Of a stretch of 46,582 nucleotides of DNA, positions 33,081-41,046 are shown in pieces (the first letter of the stretch is position 1; each line of letters starts with the position of its first letter). The notes under the pieces were generated by a model, which did not search any database, was not told the DNA's origin, and saw only the letters and a program-made list of their open reading frames with translations. Made by a program: the position numbers and the translations under genes. This DNA comes from Streptomyces klenkii (lineage in GTDB: Bacteria > Actinomycetota > Actinomycetes > Streptomycetales > Streptomycetaceae). The stretch is taken from assembly GCF_003626645.1 (NCBI RefSeq), contig NZ_RBAM01000027.1, positions 1 to 46,582 on the forward strand, written 5' to 3'.

Positions 33081-33983
33081 CTAGCCGAAGACCGCCAGGC
33101 TCTTCGCCCGGCCGCCCTGGTTCTCCAGCAGGACCAGGAAACGCCCGTCCGGGCCGAAGGCCGCGATCGGCCCCGTCGTCTCGAAGAGCGGGATCCGTAT
33201 CCGCACGCCGTTGGCGAGCAGGCGCGCCTGCTCCTCCGTGACGTCCCAGCGCTGGAAGGCCGCGGCCGCCGCCTCGGCGACGGGCATGACCGTCAGCTCC
33301 TCCTGGAGCTGGTCCAGCGTGCGGGCGTCGCCCAGACCGTACGGACCGACGCGCGTGCGCCGCAGGGCCGTCAGGTGGCCTCCCACGCCCGTGTCGGCCC
33401 CCAGGTCGCGAGCGAGGGCCCGCACGTACGTACCGGAGGAGCAGACGACGGAGACCAGCACGTCCTGCACGGGGGTGCCGTCAGCGGCCTCGCCCGGGTG
33501 CACGGCGTGCACCGTGAAGGACGAGACGGTCACCGGGCGGGCGGGGATCTCGAAGTCCTCGCCCTCGCGGGCCCGCTTGTACGACCGCTTGCCGTCGATC
33601 TTGATCGCGCTGACCTTCGACGGCACCTGCATGATGGCGCCCGTGAGCTTGGCGACACCGGCGTCGATCGCCTCACGCGTGACGCCCGAGGCGTCCGCCG
33701 AGGACATGATCTCGCCCTCGGCGTCGTCCGTCACGGTGTTCTGCCCCAGGCGGATCGTCGCGACGTACTCCTTCTCGGTCAGCGCGAGGTGACCGAGAAG
33801 CTTGGTCGCCCGCTCGATGCCGAGCACGAGGACGCCCGTCGCCATCGGGTCGAGCGTCCCCGCGTGGCCCACGCGCCGCGTCCGCGCGATGCCGCGCATC
33901 TTCGCGACGACGTCGTGCGAGGTGAAGCCGGCCGGCTTGTCGACGATGATGAGGCCGTCCGGCGGGGTCTCCTTGTGCTTCAT
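33081..33983 (-). CDS. truB: tRNA pseudouridine(55) synthase
   Basis: 300 aa. Converts U55 of tRNA T-loops to pseudouridine. The catalytic Asp is in GHAGTLDPMATG (about residues 39-50). Other family blocks are DGLIIVDKPAGFTSHDVV, CSSGTYVRALARDLG and a C-terminal PUA-like region ending RAKSLAVFG. The ATG at 33983 overlaps the rbfA stop as ATGA, so it is coupled to rbfA. The same frame is open further upstream over rbfA but without support. Confidence 0.97.
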   Translation of the reverse strand: MKHKETPPDGLIIVDKPAGFTSHDVVAKMRGIARTRRVGHAGTLDPMATGVLVLGIERATKLLGHLALTEKEYVATIRLGQNTVTDDAEGEIMSSADASGVTREAIDAGVAKLTGAIMQVPSKVSAIKIDGKRSYKRAREGEDFEIPARPVTVSSFTVHAVHPGEAADGTPVQDVLVSVVCSSGTYVRALARDLGADTGVGGHLTALRRTRVGPYGLGDARTLDQLQEELTVMPVAEAAAAAFQRWDVTEEQARLLANGVRIRIPLFETTGPIAAFGPDGRFLVLLENQGGRAKSLAVFG

Positions 33984-34435
33984 TCGCCGGCAGCGTCCTT
34001 GTCGTCCTCGTCCTCGCCCGGCTTGCGGTACGGGTCGGCCTCGCCCGCGTACGCCGCGCCCGAGGACGCCTCGCGCACCTGGGCGTCGGAGGCGCGCGCC
34101 CGGTCGAGGAGGTCCTCGATGGTGCGGGCGTTCTCCGGCAGGGCGTCCGCCACGAACGTCAGGGTCGGCGTGAACTTGATGCCGGCGGCGCGGCCGACCT
34201 CCGAGCGCAGGATGCCCTTGGCGCTCTCCAGGCCGGCGGCCGCGCTGGCACGCTCCTCGTCGTCCCCGTAGACCGTGTAGAAGACCGTAGCCTCCCGCAG
34301 GTCGCCGGTGACCCGGGTGTCCGTGATGGTCACATGCGAGCCGAGCCGCGGGTCCTTGATTCCGCGCTGCAGCTTCTGGGCGATCACCTCGCGGATGAGG
34401 TCCGCCAGCCTTTTCGCACGCGCGTTGTCGGCCAC
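33980..34435 (-). CDS. rbfA: 30S ribosome-binding factor RbfA
   Basis: 151 aa; assists late 30S maturation and cold adaptation. The KH-like fold is recognisable from RAKRLADLIREVIAQKLQ, DPRLGSHVTITDTRVTGDLR and LRSEVGRAAGIKFTPTLTF. An acidic actinobacterial C-terminal tail (GEDEDDKDAAGE) follows. The GTG start has AAGGAG upstream. It lies between the DUF503 gene and truB in the nusA-infB operon order. Confidence 0.97.
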   Translation of the reverse strand: MADNARAKRLADLIREVIAQKLQRGIKDPRLGSHVTITDTRVTGDLREATVFYTVYGDDEERASAAAGLESAKGILRSEVGRAAGIKFTPTLTFVADALPENARTIEDLLDRARASDAQVREASSGAAYAGEADPYRKPGEDEDDKDAAGE

Positions 34436-34486
34436 TGGTCCGTCTCCTTCTTCTTGTCCATTGTGCTTGTGGCGCCGGTGACGCGC

Positions 34487-34783
34487 TCAGTCGTCGTGGT
34501 CGCCGTGGAACCGCCGCCTGACCGAGAGCAGCTCCACTTCGGGACGTGCGGCGACCCAGCGCTCGCAGCGGTCCAGTAGGTCGGTGAGGTGCCCCGCGTC
34601 CCCGGAGACCGCCGCCACGCCGATCGTCGCCCGGCGGTAGAGGTCCTGGTCGCCGACCTCCGCCACGCTCACCGCGTACTTGCGGTGGAGCTCGGCGACG
34701 ATCGGGCGGACGACGGAGCGCTTCTCCTTCAGCGACCGTACGTCGCCGAGGAGGAGGTCGAAGGACAGAGTCCCTGCATACAT
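34487..34783 (-). CDS. DUF503 (YlxP-like) protein
   Basis: 98 aa, the usual DUF503 length. Typical opening MYAGTLSFDLLLGDVRSLKEKRSVVRP and the VAEVGDQDLYRRATIGVAAVSGD segment. In Gram-positive bacteria this gene sits between infB and rbfA, as here, and is presumed linked to translation or ribosome maturation, without a proven biochemical role. The ATG start has only a weak ribosome-binding site. Upstream is a 7-bp dyad (34840-34865) and the infB terminator. Confidence 0.93.
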   Translation of the reverse strand: MYAGTLSFDLLLGDVRSLKEKRSVVRPIVAELHRKYAVSVAEVGDQDLYRRATIGVAAVSGDAGHLTDLLDRCERWVAARPEVELLSVRRRFHGDHDD

Positions 34784-34839
34784 GCGTGACGGGTGAGGCC
34801 CACCCGGGAGGCGTGAGGTGTACCTGCCGGTACGTGTCG

Positions 34840-34865
34840 GTGTACGAGCTCTTCGAACCGTACAC
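34840..34865. repeat. Inverted repeat upstream of the DUF503 gene
   Basis: GTGTACG (34840-34846) and CGTACAC (34859-34865) with a 12-nt loop. It lies in the 198-bp gap between infB and the DUF503 gene, about 60 bp ahead of the latter. It could be an operator or a leader hairpin. Confidence 0.35.
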
Positions 34866-34872
34866 GCAACGG

Positions 34873-34914
34873 CCGGGGCCGATCGACGGAATATGCTCCG
34901 CCGACCGGCCCCGG
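34873..34914 (-). terminator. infB: Hairpin after infB
   Basis: CCGGGGCC (34873-34880) pairs with GGCCCCGG (34907-34914), and an inner CGGA/TCCG stem forms at 34887-34900. It starts 68 bases past the infB stop. It probably acts as a partial terminator, since the downstream genes normally belong to the same operon. Confidence 0.55.
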
Positions 34915-34981
34915 GGTCGATCCCGCCCGTCGCCCGACCACCATCCCTGGTGGACCGCGCTTCGCGCGGGCAGCTACACGA

Positions 34982-37900
34982 TCAGCCGCGCGGCTTCTCG
35001 CGCATCTCGTACGTCGCGATGACGTCGTCGATCTTGATGTCGTTGAAGTTTCCGAGGTTGATACCGCCCTCGAAGCCCTCGCGGATCTCAGTGACGTCGT
35101 CCTTGAAGCGACGCAGACCGACGATGTTGAGCTCCTCCGCGATGACCTTGCCGTCGCGGATGAGGCGCGCCTTGGTGTTGCGCTTGACCTCGCCGGAGCG
35201 GATGAGAACACCCGCGATGTTGCCCAGCTTGGACGAGCGGAAGATCTCGCGGATCTCCGCCGTACCCAGCTCGACCTCTTCGTACTCCGGCTTCAGCATG
35301 CCCTTGAGGGCCGCCTCGATCTCCTCGATCGCCTGGTAGATGACCGAGTAGTACCGGACGTCGACGCCCTCGCGCTCGGCCATCTGCGTGGCACGGCCCT
35401 CGGCGCGGACGTTGAAGCCGATGACGATGGCGTCGGAGCCGGTCGCCAGGTTGATGTCGGACTCGGTGACCGCACCGACACCGCGGTGCAGGATCCGGAT
35501 CTCGACCTCTTCGCCGACGTCGAGCTGGAGCAGCGAGGACTCGAGAGCCTCCACCGAACCGGACGCGTCGCCCTTGATGATGATGTTGAGGTCCTGCACC
35601 AGGCCGGCCTTGAGCACCTTGTCGAGGTCCTCGAGGGACACCCGGCGGGTGCGCTTGGCGAAGGCGGCGTTGCGCTCACGCGCAGCGCGCTTCTCGGCGA
35701 TCTGGCGAGCCGTGCGGTCCTCGTCGACGACGAGGAAGTTGTCGCCGGCGCCCGGGACGTTGGTCAGACCGAGGACGAGGACCGGGGTCGACGGACCCGC
35801 CTCTTCCACGTTCTGGCCCTTGTCGTCGAGCATGGCGCGGACACGGCCGTAGGCGTCACCGGCGACCATCGTGTCACCGACGCGGAGGGTACCGCGCTGG
35901 ACGAGCACGGTGGCCACGGCGCCGCGGCCACGGTCGAGGTGGGCCTCGATCGCGATGCCCTGCGCGTCCTGCTCCGCGTTGGCGCGCAGGTCGAGCGCGG
36001 CGTCGGCGGTGAGGACGACGGCCTCGAGCAGCTTGTCGATGTTCAGACCCTGCTTGGCGGAGATGTCGACGAACATCGTGTCGCCGCCGTACTCCTCGGC
36101 CACCAGACCGAACTCGGTGAGCTGACCGCGCACCTTCGTCGGGTCGGCGCCCTCGACGTCGATCTTGTTGACCGCGACCACGATCGGCACGTCGGCCGCC
36201 TTGGCGTGGTTCAGGGCCTCGATCGTCTGCGGCATGACACCGTCGTTGGCCGCCACCACGAGGATCGCGATGTCGGTCGACTTCGCACCACGGGCACGCA
36301 TGGCGGTGAACGCCTCGTGACCCGGGGTGTCGATGAAGGTGATCTTGCGCTCTTCGTCGTTGACGTCGGTGGAGACCTGGTAGGCACCGATGTGCTGGGT
36401 GATGCCACCGGCCTCGCCCGCGACCACGTTGGTCTTGCGGATGGCGTCGAGCAGTCGCGTCTTACCGTGGTCGACGTGACCCATGACGGTCACGACCGGC
36501 GGACGCGCGACGAGCATCTCCTCGCCGCCCTCGTTCTCACCGAACTCGATGTCGAACGACTCGAGCAGCTCGCGGTCCTCCTCCTCGGGGCTCACGATCT
36601 GAACGGTGTAGTTCATCTCGCCGCCGAGGAGCTGCAGCGTCTCGTCCGAGACGGACTGCGTGGCCGTGACCATCTCGCCGAGGTTCATCATCACGGCGAC
36701 GAGCGACGCCGGGTTGGCGCCGATCTTCTCCGCGAAGTCGGTGAGGGAGGCACCGCGCGACAGGCGGATGGACTCGCCGTTGCCGCGGGGCAGCATCACG
36801 CCGCCGACGGACGGGGCCTGCATGGCCTCGTACTCCTGGCGCCGCTGACGCTTGGACTTGCGGCCACGACGCGCCGGACCGCCGGGACGGCCGAAGGCGC
36901 CCTGCGTGCCGCCACGGGCACCCGGACCGCCGGGACGGCCACCGAAGCCGGGACGACCGCCACCGAAGCCGCCGCCACCGCCGCCGGGGCCACCGCCACC
37001 GGGACGACCGGCGAAGCCGCCGCCGCCACCGGGACGACCGCCGCCACCGGGACCGGCCGGACGACCGGCGAAGCCCGGACGGGCACCGCCGCCACCGGGA
37101 CGACCGGCACCGCCGCCGGGACCGCGACCGCCGCCACCGGGGCCCGGACGCGGGCCGGCAGCCGGACGCTGCGGCATCATGCCCGGGTTCGGGCGGTTAC
37201 CGGAGGGGGCACCACCGGGACGCGGGGCGCCACCGGGGGCACCCTGCGGACGGGGCATGCCGCCCGGGGTCGGACGAGCGCCGCCCGGACCCTGCGGACG
37301 GGGAGCACCGCCGGGACCACCCTGCGGACGCGGAGCGCCCGGGGCACCCTGACCACCGGGGCGCGGAGCGCCACCGGGACGGGGGGCCTGCGGACGGGCC
37401 ATGCCCGTGGAGCCACCGGAGGTGAAGGGGTTGTTGCCCGGACGGGGACCGGCCGGACGGGCGCCACCGGGACGCGGGGCACGCTCGCCCGCACCACCGG
37501 GACGCGGACCGCGCTCGGGACGACCGCCGTCACGCTGACCGGCGGGGCCGGGGCGGGCGCCGCCGGGACGCGGGCCGGGCGTCGCGCCGGGGCGCGGCGC
37601 GGAGGGACCCTGGGCCGGCGGCGCGGAGAACTCCGCGGCGGGCACAGGGGTGACCGGGGCCGGCTTGGCCGGAGCCGCCGGGGCAGGCTTGGGACCCGGA
37701 CGCGGGCCGGGAGCCGGCGCGGCCGGGGACGGCGGCTTGGGGGCAGCTGCCTCCGCCGCCGGCTTGGGGGCGGCGGGACGGGGCGCACCCGGAGTGGGGG
37801 CACCCGGCTTGGGGGCCGCGGCCTTGCGCGGCGCCGCGGGCTTCGCACCGGGCTTGCCGGCGCCGCCGGGACCCTGCAGTGCGTCTGTCAACTTGCGGAC

Positions 37901-38026
37901 AACCGGCGCCTCGATCGTCGAGGACGCCGAACGGACGAATTCACCAAGTTCTTGGAGCTTGGCCATGACGACCTTGCTCTCCACTCCGAACTCCTTGGCG
38001 AGTTCGTATACCCGGACCTTAGCCAC
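34982..38026 (-). CDS. infB: Translation initiation factor IF-2
   Basis: 1014 aa, long as in other actinomycetes. An N-terminal IF2N domain (KVRVYELAKEFGVESKVVMAKL) is followed by a Pro/Ala- then Gly/Arg/Pro-rich disordered region of about 330 residues, and a second IF2N-like part around residues 410-480. The GTPase domain begins near residue 515: GHVDHGKT, DTPGHE and NKID are intact. Domains II to IV follow, with GDASGSVEALE and the C-terminal initiator-tRNA binding part. The GTG start has AAGGAG upstream. The leader carries three overlapping mini-ORFs. It binds fMet-tRNA and the 30S subunit. Confidence 0.98.
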   Translation of the reverse strand: MAKVRVYELAKEFGVESKVVMAKLQELGEFVRSASSTIEAPVVRKLTDALQGPGGAGKPGAKPAAPRKAAAPKPGAPTPGAPRPAAPKPAAEAAAPKPPSPAAPAPGPRPGPKPAPAAPAKPAPVTPVPAAEFSAPPAQGPSAPRPGATPGPRPGGARPGPAGQRDGGRPERGPRPGGAGERAPRPGGARPAGPRPGNNPFTSGGSTGMARPQAPRPGGAPRPGGQGAPGAPRPQGGPGGAPRPQGPGGARPTPGGMPRPQGAPGGAPRPGGAPSGNRPNPGMMPQRPAAGPRPGPGGGGRGPGGGAGRPGGGGARPGFAGRPAGPGGGGRPGGGGGFAGRPGGGGPGGGGGGFGGGRPGFGGRPGGPGARGGTQGAFGRPGGPARRGRKSKRQRRQEYEAMQAPSVGGVMLPRGNGESIRLSRGASLTDFAEKIGANPASLVAVMMNLGEMVTATQSVSDETLQLLGGEMNYTVQIVSPEEEDRELLESFDIEFGENEGGEEMLVARPPVVTVMGHVDHGKTRLLDAIRKTNVVAGEAGGITQHIGAYQVSTDVNDEERKITFIDTPGHEAFTAMRARGAKSTDIAILVVAANDGVMPQTIEALNHAKAADVPIVVAVNKIDVEGADPTKVRGQLTEFGLVAEEYGGDTMFVDISAKQGLNIDKLLEAVVLTADAALDLRANAEQDAQGIAIEAHLDRGRGAVATVLVQRGTLRVGDTMVAGDAYGRVRAMLDDKGQNVEEAGPSTPVLVLGLTNVPGAGDNFLVVDEDRTARQIAEKRAARERNAAFAKRTRRVSLEDLDKVLKAGLVQDLNIIIKGDASGSVEALESSLLQLDVGEEVEIRILHRGVGAVTESDINLATGSDAIVIGFNVRAEGRATQMAEREGVDVRYYSVIYQAIEEIEAALKGMLKPEYEEVELGTAEIREIFRSSKLGNIAGVLIRSGEVKRNTKARLIRDGKVIAEELNIVGLRRFKDDVTEIREGFEGGINLGNFNDIKIDDVIATYEMREKPRG

Positions 38027-38039
38027 TTCGCTCCTTCTA

Positions 38040-38061
38040 GGTCCGGGGTGTCCACCGGACC
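38040..38061 (-). promoter_or_regulatory. infB: Hairpin just ahead of infB
   Basis: GGTCCGG (38040-38046) and CCGGACC (38055-38061), with two more G-C pairs possible inside. It lies 14 bases ahead of the GTG start and next to the ribosome-binding site. It could mask translation initiation or protect the site from upstream structures. Confidence 0.4.
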
Positions 38062-38065
38062 GTCG

Positions 38066-38111
38066 CTACTTCATGGGCGTACTCATCGCGTACTCATCGA
38101 GTGCTCATCGC
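38066..38111 (-). repeat. Three 11-bp tandem repeats forming overlapping mini-ORFs ahead of infB
   Basis: GTACTCATCGC (38079-38089), GTACTCATCGA (38090-38100) and GTGCTCATCGC (38101-38111) on the plus strand. On the minus strand each contains ATGAG. They read as three tiny frames: MSTR-stop (38108-38094), MSTR-stop (38097-38083) and MSTPMK-stop (38086-38066). Each TGA stop overlaps the next ATG as ATGA. The last ends about 40 bases before the infB start. Confidence 0.55.
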
Positions 38112-38186
38112 AATCTCGACCTACTTCCAACTCGCGAGGTACCTGACCGCACGGTTACCCGTGCCGTGCTTCTTACAGTGGGGCCA

Positions 38187-38204
38187 CCCCGCGCAGGTGC
38201 GGGG
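38187..38204 (-). terminator. Hairpin after ylxR
   Basis: CCCCGC-N6-GCGGGG (38187-38192, 38199-38204), starting 18 bases past the ylxR stop. A smaller CACGG-TTAC-CCGTG stem lies near 38150-38164. Probably partial termination or processing within the operon. Confidence 0.45.
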
Positions 38205-38222
38205 CCGATCTACTGCCGTTCT

Positions 38223-38504
38223 CTACTGCTGTTCGATCTGTTCGATGCACCGGCGGAGCTCCGCCGTATCGAGCGGCCCCGGGCTTTTGAAGGCCCTGGG
38301 AAACGCCCGGCGGCGGACCGCCAGGTCGAGACAGACCAGTGTGGGGTGCACGGAGGCACCCCGGCCGGGCAGCGTACCGCGAAGGTCGGGGACGCAGGCG
38401 CCCTCGATCATCACGATCCGCAGCAGATCGCCCTTGGCCGCTCGCTCCCGGCATCCCACACAGGTTCGCTCAGGGCATGCGCGGGCATGCGTCCGGCCAG
38501 ACAC
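38223..38504 (-). CDS. YlxR (DUF448) RNA-binding protein
   Basis: 93 aa. The family signature RTCVGCRERAAKGDLLRIV and the GRGASVHPTLVCLDLAVRRRAFPRAF block are present. YlxR, called RnpM in Bacillus, is a small nucleic-acid-binding protein, reported there to modulate RNase P. It lies between nusA and infB, its standard place. The GTG start at 38504 has GAAGA upstream. Confidence 0.93.
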   Translation of the reverse strand: MSGRTHARACPERTCVGCRERAAKGDLLRIVMIEGACVPDLRGTLPGRGASVHPTLVCLDLAVRRRAFPRAFKSPGPLDTAELRRCIEQIEQQ

Positions 38505-38580
38505 TCTTCAGTCTACCTCCCCGCGCCCACCCCACCCCTGGGGGGCAGCGATCGGGCACGTATGCGTTTCGGCCACGATG

Positions 38581-38608
38581 CCGGGGCCCGCACGGATGCG
38601 GACCCCGG
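38581..38608 (-). terminator. Hairpin between nusA and ylxR
   Basis: CCGGGG (38581-38586) and CCCCGG (38603-38608), continued by CCGCA/TGCGG around a CGGA loop. Only one C-A mismatch interrupts the 12-position stem. It lies 15 bases past the nusA stop. It may be a NusA-sensitive attenuator or an RNA processing site. Confidence 0.6.
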
Positions 38609-38622
38609 TGTCGTGAACGTGA

Positions 38623-39624
38623 TCAGGCTCGGCCGGATTCCCGGTCGGGCTGCTCGGTGTCCGGGCGGATGTCGATGCGCCACCCGGTCAGGCGGGCGGC
38701 CAGGCGGGCGTTCTGCCCTTCCTTGCCGATCGCCAGGGAGAGCTGGTAGTCGGGCACCGTCACCCGGGCGGAGCGCGCGGCGAGATCCACGATCTCGACC
38801 TTGCTCACCCGTGCGGGGGACAGGGCGTGGGCCACCAGCTCGGCGGGGTCGTCCGACCAGTCGACGATGTCGATCTTCTCGCCGTGCAGCTCCGCCATGA
38901 CGTTGCGGACCCGGCCGCCCATGGGGCCGATGCAGGCGCCCTTGGCGTTGAGGCCGGAGCGCGTGGAGCGGACCGCGATCTTGGTGCGGTGGCCGGCCTC
39001 ACGCGCGATGGCGGCGATCTCCACGGAGCCGTCGGCGATCTCCGGCACCTCGAGGGCGAAGAGCTTCTTGACCAGATTCGGGTGGGTGCGCGAGAGCGTG
39101 ACGGACGGGCCGCGCACGCCCTTCGCCACCCGTACGACGTACGTGCGCAGGCGCGTGCCGTGCTTGTACTCCTCGCCGGGGACCTGCTCCTGCACCGGCA
39201 GGATGGCCTCCAGCTTGCCGATGTCCACCAGGACGTTCTTCGGGTCCTTGCCCTGCTGGACGATGCCCGCGACGACGTCGCCCTCGCGGCCCGCGAACTC
39301 ACCGAAAGTGATCTCGTCCTCGGCGTCGCGCAGACGCTGGAGGATGACCTGCTTGGCGGTGGTCGCGGCGATCCGGCCGAAGCCGGAAGGCGTGTCGTCG
39401 AACTCGCGGGGCTCCTCGCCCTCGGCGAGGTCCTGCGGGTCCTCCTTGGCCCACACCGTCACGTGACCGGTCGACCGGTCCAGCTCCACGCGGGCGCGGC
39501 GGCGGCTTCCCTCGGTGCGGTGGTAGGCGATGAGGAGGGCCGACTCGATCGCCTCGACCAGCAGGTCGAAAGAGATCTCCTTCTCTCGCACCAGACCCCG
39601 CAGGGCACTCATGTCGATGTCCAC
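38623..39624 (-). CDS. nusA: Transcription termination/antitermination factor NusA
   Basis: 333 aa from the GTG at 39624 (VDIDMSALRGLVREKEISFD), with GAGGAGG upstream. The N-terminal RNA polymerase-binding domain is followed by an S1 domain (around GDVVAGIVQQGKDPKNVLVDIGKLEAILP) and two KH domains (GACIGPMGGRVRNVM; LSLAIGKEGQNARLAARLTGW). It lacks the acidic repeats of enterobacterial NusA, as is normal for actinomycetes. It starts two bases past the rimP stop. The same frame continues open upstream but that is rimP territory. Confidence 0.97.
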   Translation of the reverse strand: MDIDMSALRGLVREKEISFDLLVEAIESALLIAYHRTEGSRRRARVELDRSTGHVTVWAKEDPQDLAEGEEPREFDDTPSGFGRIAATTAKQVILQRLRDAEDEITFGEFAGREGDVVAGIVQQGKDPKNVLVDIGKLEAILPVQEQVPGEEYKHGTRLRTYVVRVAKGVRGPSVTLSRTHPNLVKKLFALEVPEIADGSVEIAAIAREAGHRTKIAVRSTRSGLNAKGACIGPMGGRVRNVMAELHGEKIDIVDWSDDPAELVAHALSPARVSKVEIVDLAARSARVTVPDYQLSLAIGKEGQNARLAARLTGWRIDIRPDTEQPDRESGRA

Positions 39625-39626
39625 GG

Positions 39627-40172
39627 CTACGCCTCCTCTTGGCTCTCGTCGGTTACGTCGGCGGCCTGTGCCGCCGCGTCCGCGGTCTTCTCCGCGGCCT
39701 TGCGGTTGAACTCGATCTCCACGCGCGCCTTCGCGATCCCGTCGAAGGCCAGTCGCCGCGAGGTGGGCTTGCGGCCCTTCACCCCGGGGACCTCCAGGTC
39801 CAGCCCCTCGTCGTCCACCGCGACGATGCGGGCCACGAGCTCGCCGCCCTCGGTGAGCTGCGCCTTGATCAGGCGGCCGGTGGCACGCACGTAGTGACGG
39901 TGCTCGGTCAGGGGACGGTCGGCACCGGGAGAGGTGACTTCCAGAACGTACGGGGCGCCGCCCATGGCGTCCGTCTCGTCGAGCTTCTCGGAGACGGCGC
40001 GGCTGACTTCCGCGCACTCGTCCAGTTCGACGCCGGCATCGGAGTCCACCACGATGCGCAGCACACGCCGCTTGCCCGCCGTGGTCACCTCGATCTCTTC
40101 CAGATCCAGCTCCCGCGCGCTCACGAGAGGGGCCAGCAGCTCGCGCAGCCGCTCGCTCTGGGTGGTGCTCAT
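39627..40172 (-). CDS. rimP: Ribosome maturation factor RimP
   Basis: 181 aa; 30S maturation. Family motifs: LRIVVDSDAGVELDECAEVSRAVSEKLD, YVLEVTSPGADRPL and the C-terminal SH3-like domain (GELVARIVAVDDEGLDLE). An Ala/Glu-rich tail follows. First gene of the rimP-nusA-ylxR-infB transcript. The ATG start has GAGGAG upstream and a TAGGCT -10-like box lies at 40228-40233. Confidence 0.96.
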   Translation of the reverse strand: MSTTQSERLRELLAPLVSARELDLEEIEVTTAGKRRVLRIVVDSDAGVELDECAEVSRAVSEKLDETDAMGGAPYVLEVTSPGADRPLTEHRHYVRATGRLIKAQLTEGGELVARIVAVDDEGLDLEVPGVKGRKPTSRRLAFDGIAKARVEIEFNRKAAEKTADAAAQAADVTDESQEEA

Positions 40173-40227
40173 CCGGGTGACTCCTCGGCCGCGTGTGCTG
40201 TTGTGGGAAAGTCGCGTGTCAGGTCAA

Positions 40228-40233
40228 AGCCTA
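40228..40233 (-). promoter_or_regulatory. rimP: -10-like element for the rimP-nusA operon
   Basis: TAGGCT on the minus strand, about 55 bp upstream of rimP, in the 169-bp divergent gap to the lipoprotein gene. No good -35 is seen at 16-18 bp. A TACGCT box near 40305 may serve the plus-strand genes. Confidence 0.35.
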
Positions 40234-40341
40234 TCTGTTCCGGCAGCCGACTGACGATTCGGTGCCTCGTCCACGGCCTTCGAGTGGCGCGCCGGTACGC
40301 TCACGTGCGGTGATCATGACCCTACCGGCGGAAAGAGGAAC

Positions 40342-41046
40342 GTGGCGTTCACGACGACGACGCGGGGCCCGGCCGGCCCGCACCGACGCAGGGTACTGGC
40401 GGGAGGCGCGGCGGCTGTGCTGAGCGCGGCCGGCGGGGGGCTGCTGACCGGTTGCTCCGGCGGCACGGGGGCGTCTTCCGACGCCTCAGGCCGCTCGGGT
40501 GAGGAGCGGCTGCGGGCAGCCGAGGGGCGCGCCTCGATGGAACTGCTGGCGCGTTACGACGCCACGATCGCCGTGCACGGGGCGCTCGCGGAGCGGCTGC
40601 GTCCGCTACGCGGCGAGGTGGCGCGCCATGCGGAGGCGTTCGGCGCGACGGCGGGGGCGGGGGCGGGGGTGTCGGGCGTGCCGCGGGGGGCGTCGGGTGA
40701 GGCGGGGCGCGGGGCGAGCGCGGAGGCTTCGGCGCATGAGGCGGGTGCTTCGCCGGGGCATGAGGCGGACGTTGAGGCTGCGCATGAGGCGGGGCATGAG
40801 GCCGGGCATGAGGCGGGCGCTGCTTCTTCTGACCGCTCGCCGGCTGGTTCGTCCTCATCGCCCCGTGCGGACGGCGTGCCGGGCGATGAGAAGGCTGCAC
40901 TGGCGGCCCTGGCCGACGCCGAGCGGCGCACGGCGGATAACCGCACCAAGGCTCTCGGCTCCGCCTCGCCCGAACTCGCCCGGCTGCTCGCCTCCGTGGC
41001 CGCCGCCGGAGCGGCCCACGCGTACCTGCTCGGGAGCGACTCATGA
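40342..41046 (+). CDS. Lipoprotein with His-Glu-Ala repeat linker, function unknown
   Basis: 234 aa, GTG start with AGAGGAA upstream. The N-terminus has a basic region (GPHRRRVLAGG, Tat-like), a hydrophobic stretch and a lipobox LLTGC, so it is probably exported and lipid-anchored. A helical domain follows (about residues 53-100). A linker at about residues 127-160 contains five HEA units, each encoded by an exact GCATGAGGC copy (40734-40814). A C-terminal helical part (EKAALAALADAERRTADNRTKALG) completes it. The stop overlaps the DUF4439 gene start as ATGA, so the two are coupled and probably act together. No function is known. Confidence 0.8.
   Translation: MAFTTTTRGPAGPHRRRVLAGGAAAVLSAAGGGLLTGCSGGTGASSDASGRSGEERLRAAEGRASMELLARYDATIAVHGALAERLRPLRGEVARHAEAFGATAGAGAGVSGVPRGASGEAGRGASAEASAHEAGASPGHEADVEAAHEAGHEAGHEAGAASSDRSPAGSSSSPRADGVPGDEKAALAALADAERRTADNRTKALGSASPELARLLASVAAAGAAHAYLLGSDS
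40734..40814 (+). repeat. Five GCATGAGGC copies in the lipoprotein gene
   Basis: Exact 9-mers start at 40734, 40758, 40782, 40794 and 40806. The last three have 12-bp periodicity and encode GHEA units. All are in the same orientation and reading frame. Confidence 0.9.

Noticed and set aside
32836..33084. Small plus-strand frame with repeated RERPG over the iteron array
   Set aside because: The repeats open several frames on both strands, there is no ribosome-binding site, and it runs into truB.
36870..37420. Gly/Arg/Pro-rich DNA repeats in infB
   Set aside because: Normal disordered linker of actinobacterial IF-2, not a separate repeat element.
35486..38146. 886-codon plus-strand Thr/Gly-rich frame opposite infB
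   Set aside because: Mirror of the Gly/Pro/Arg-rich IF-2 linker; no start signal.
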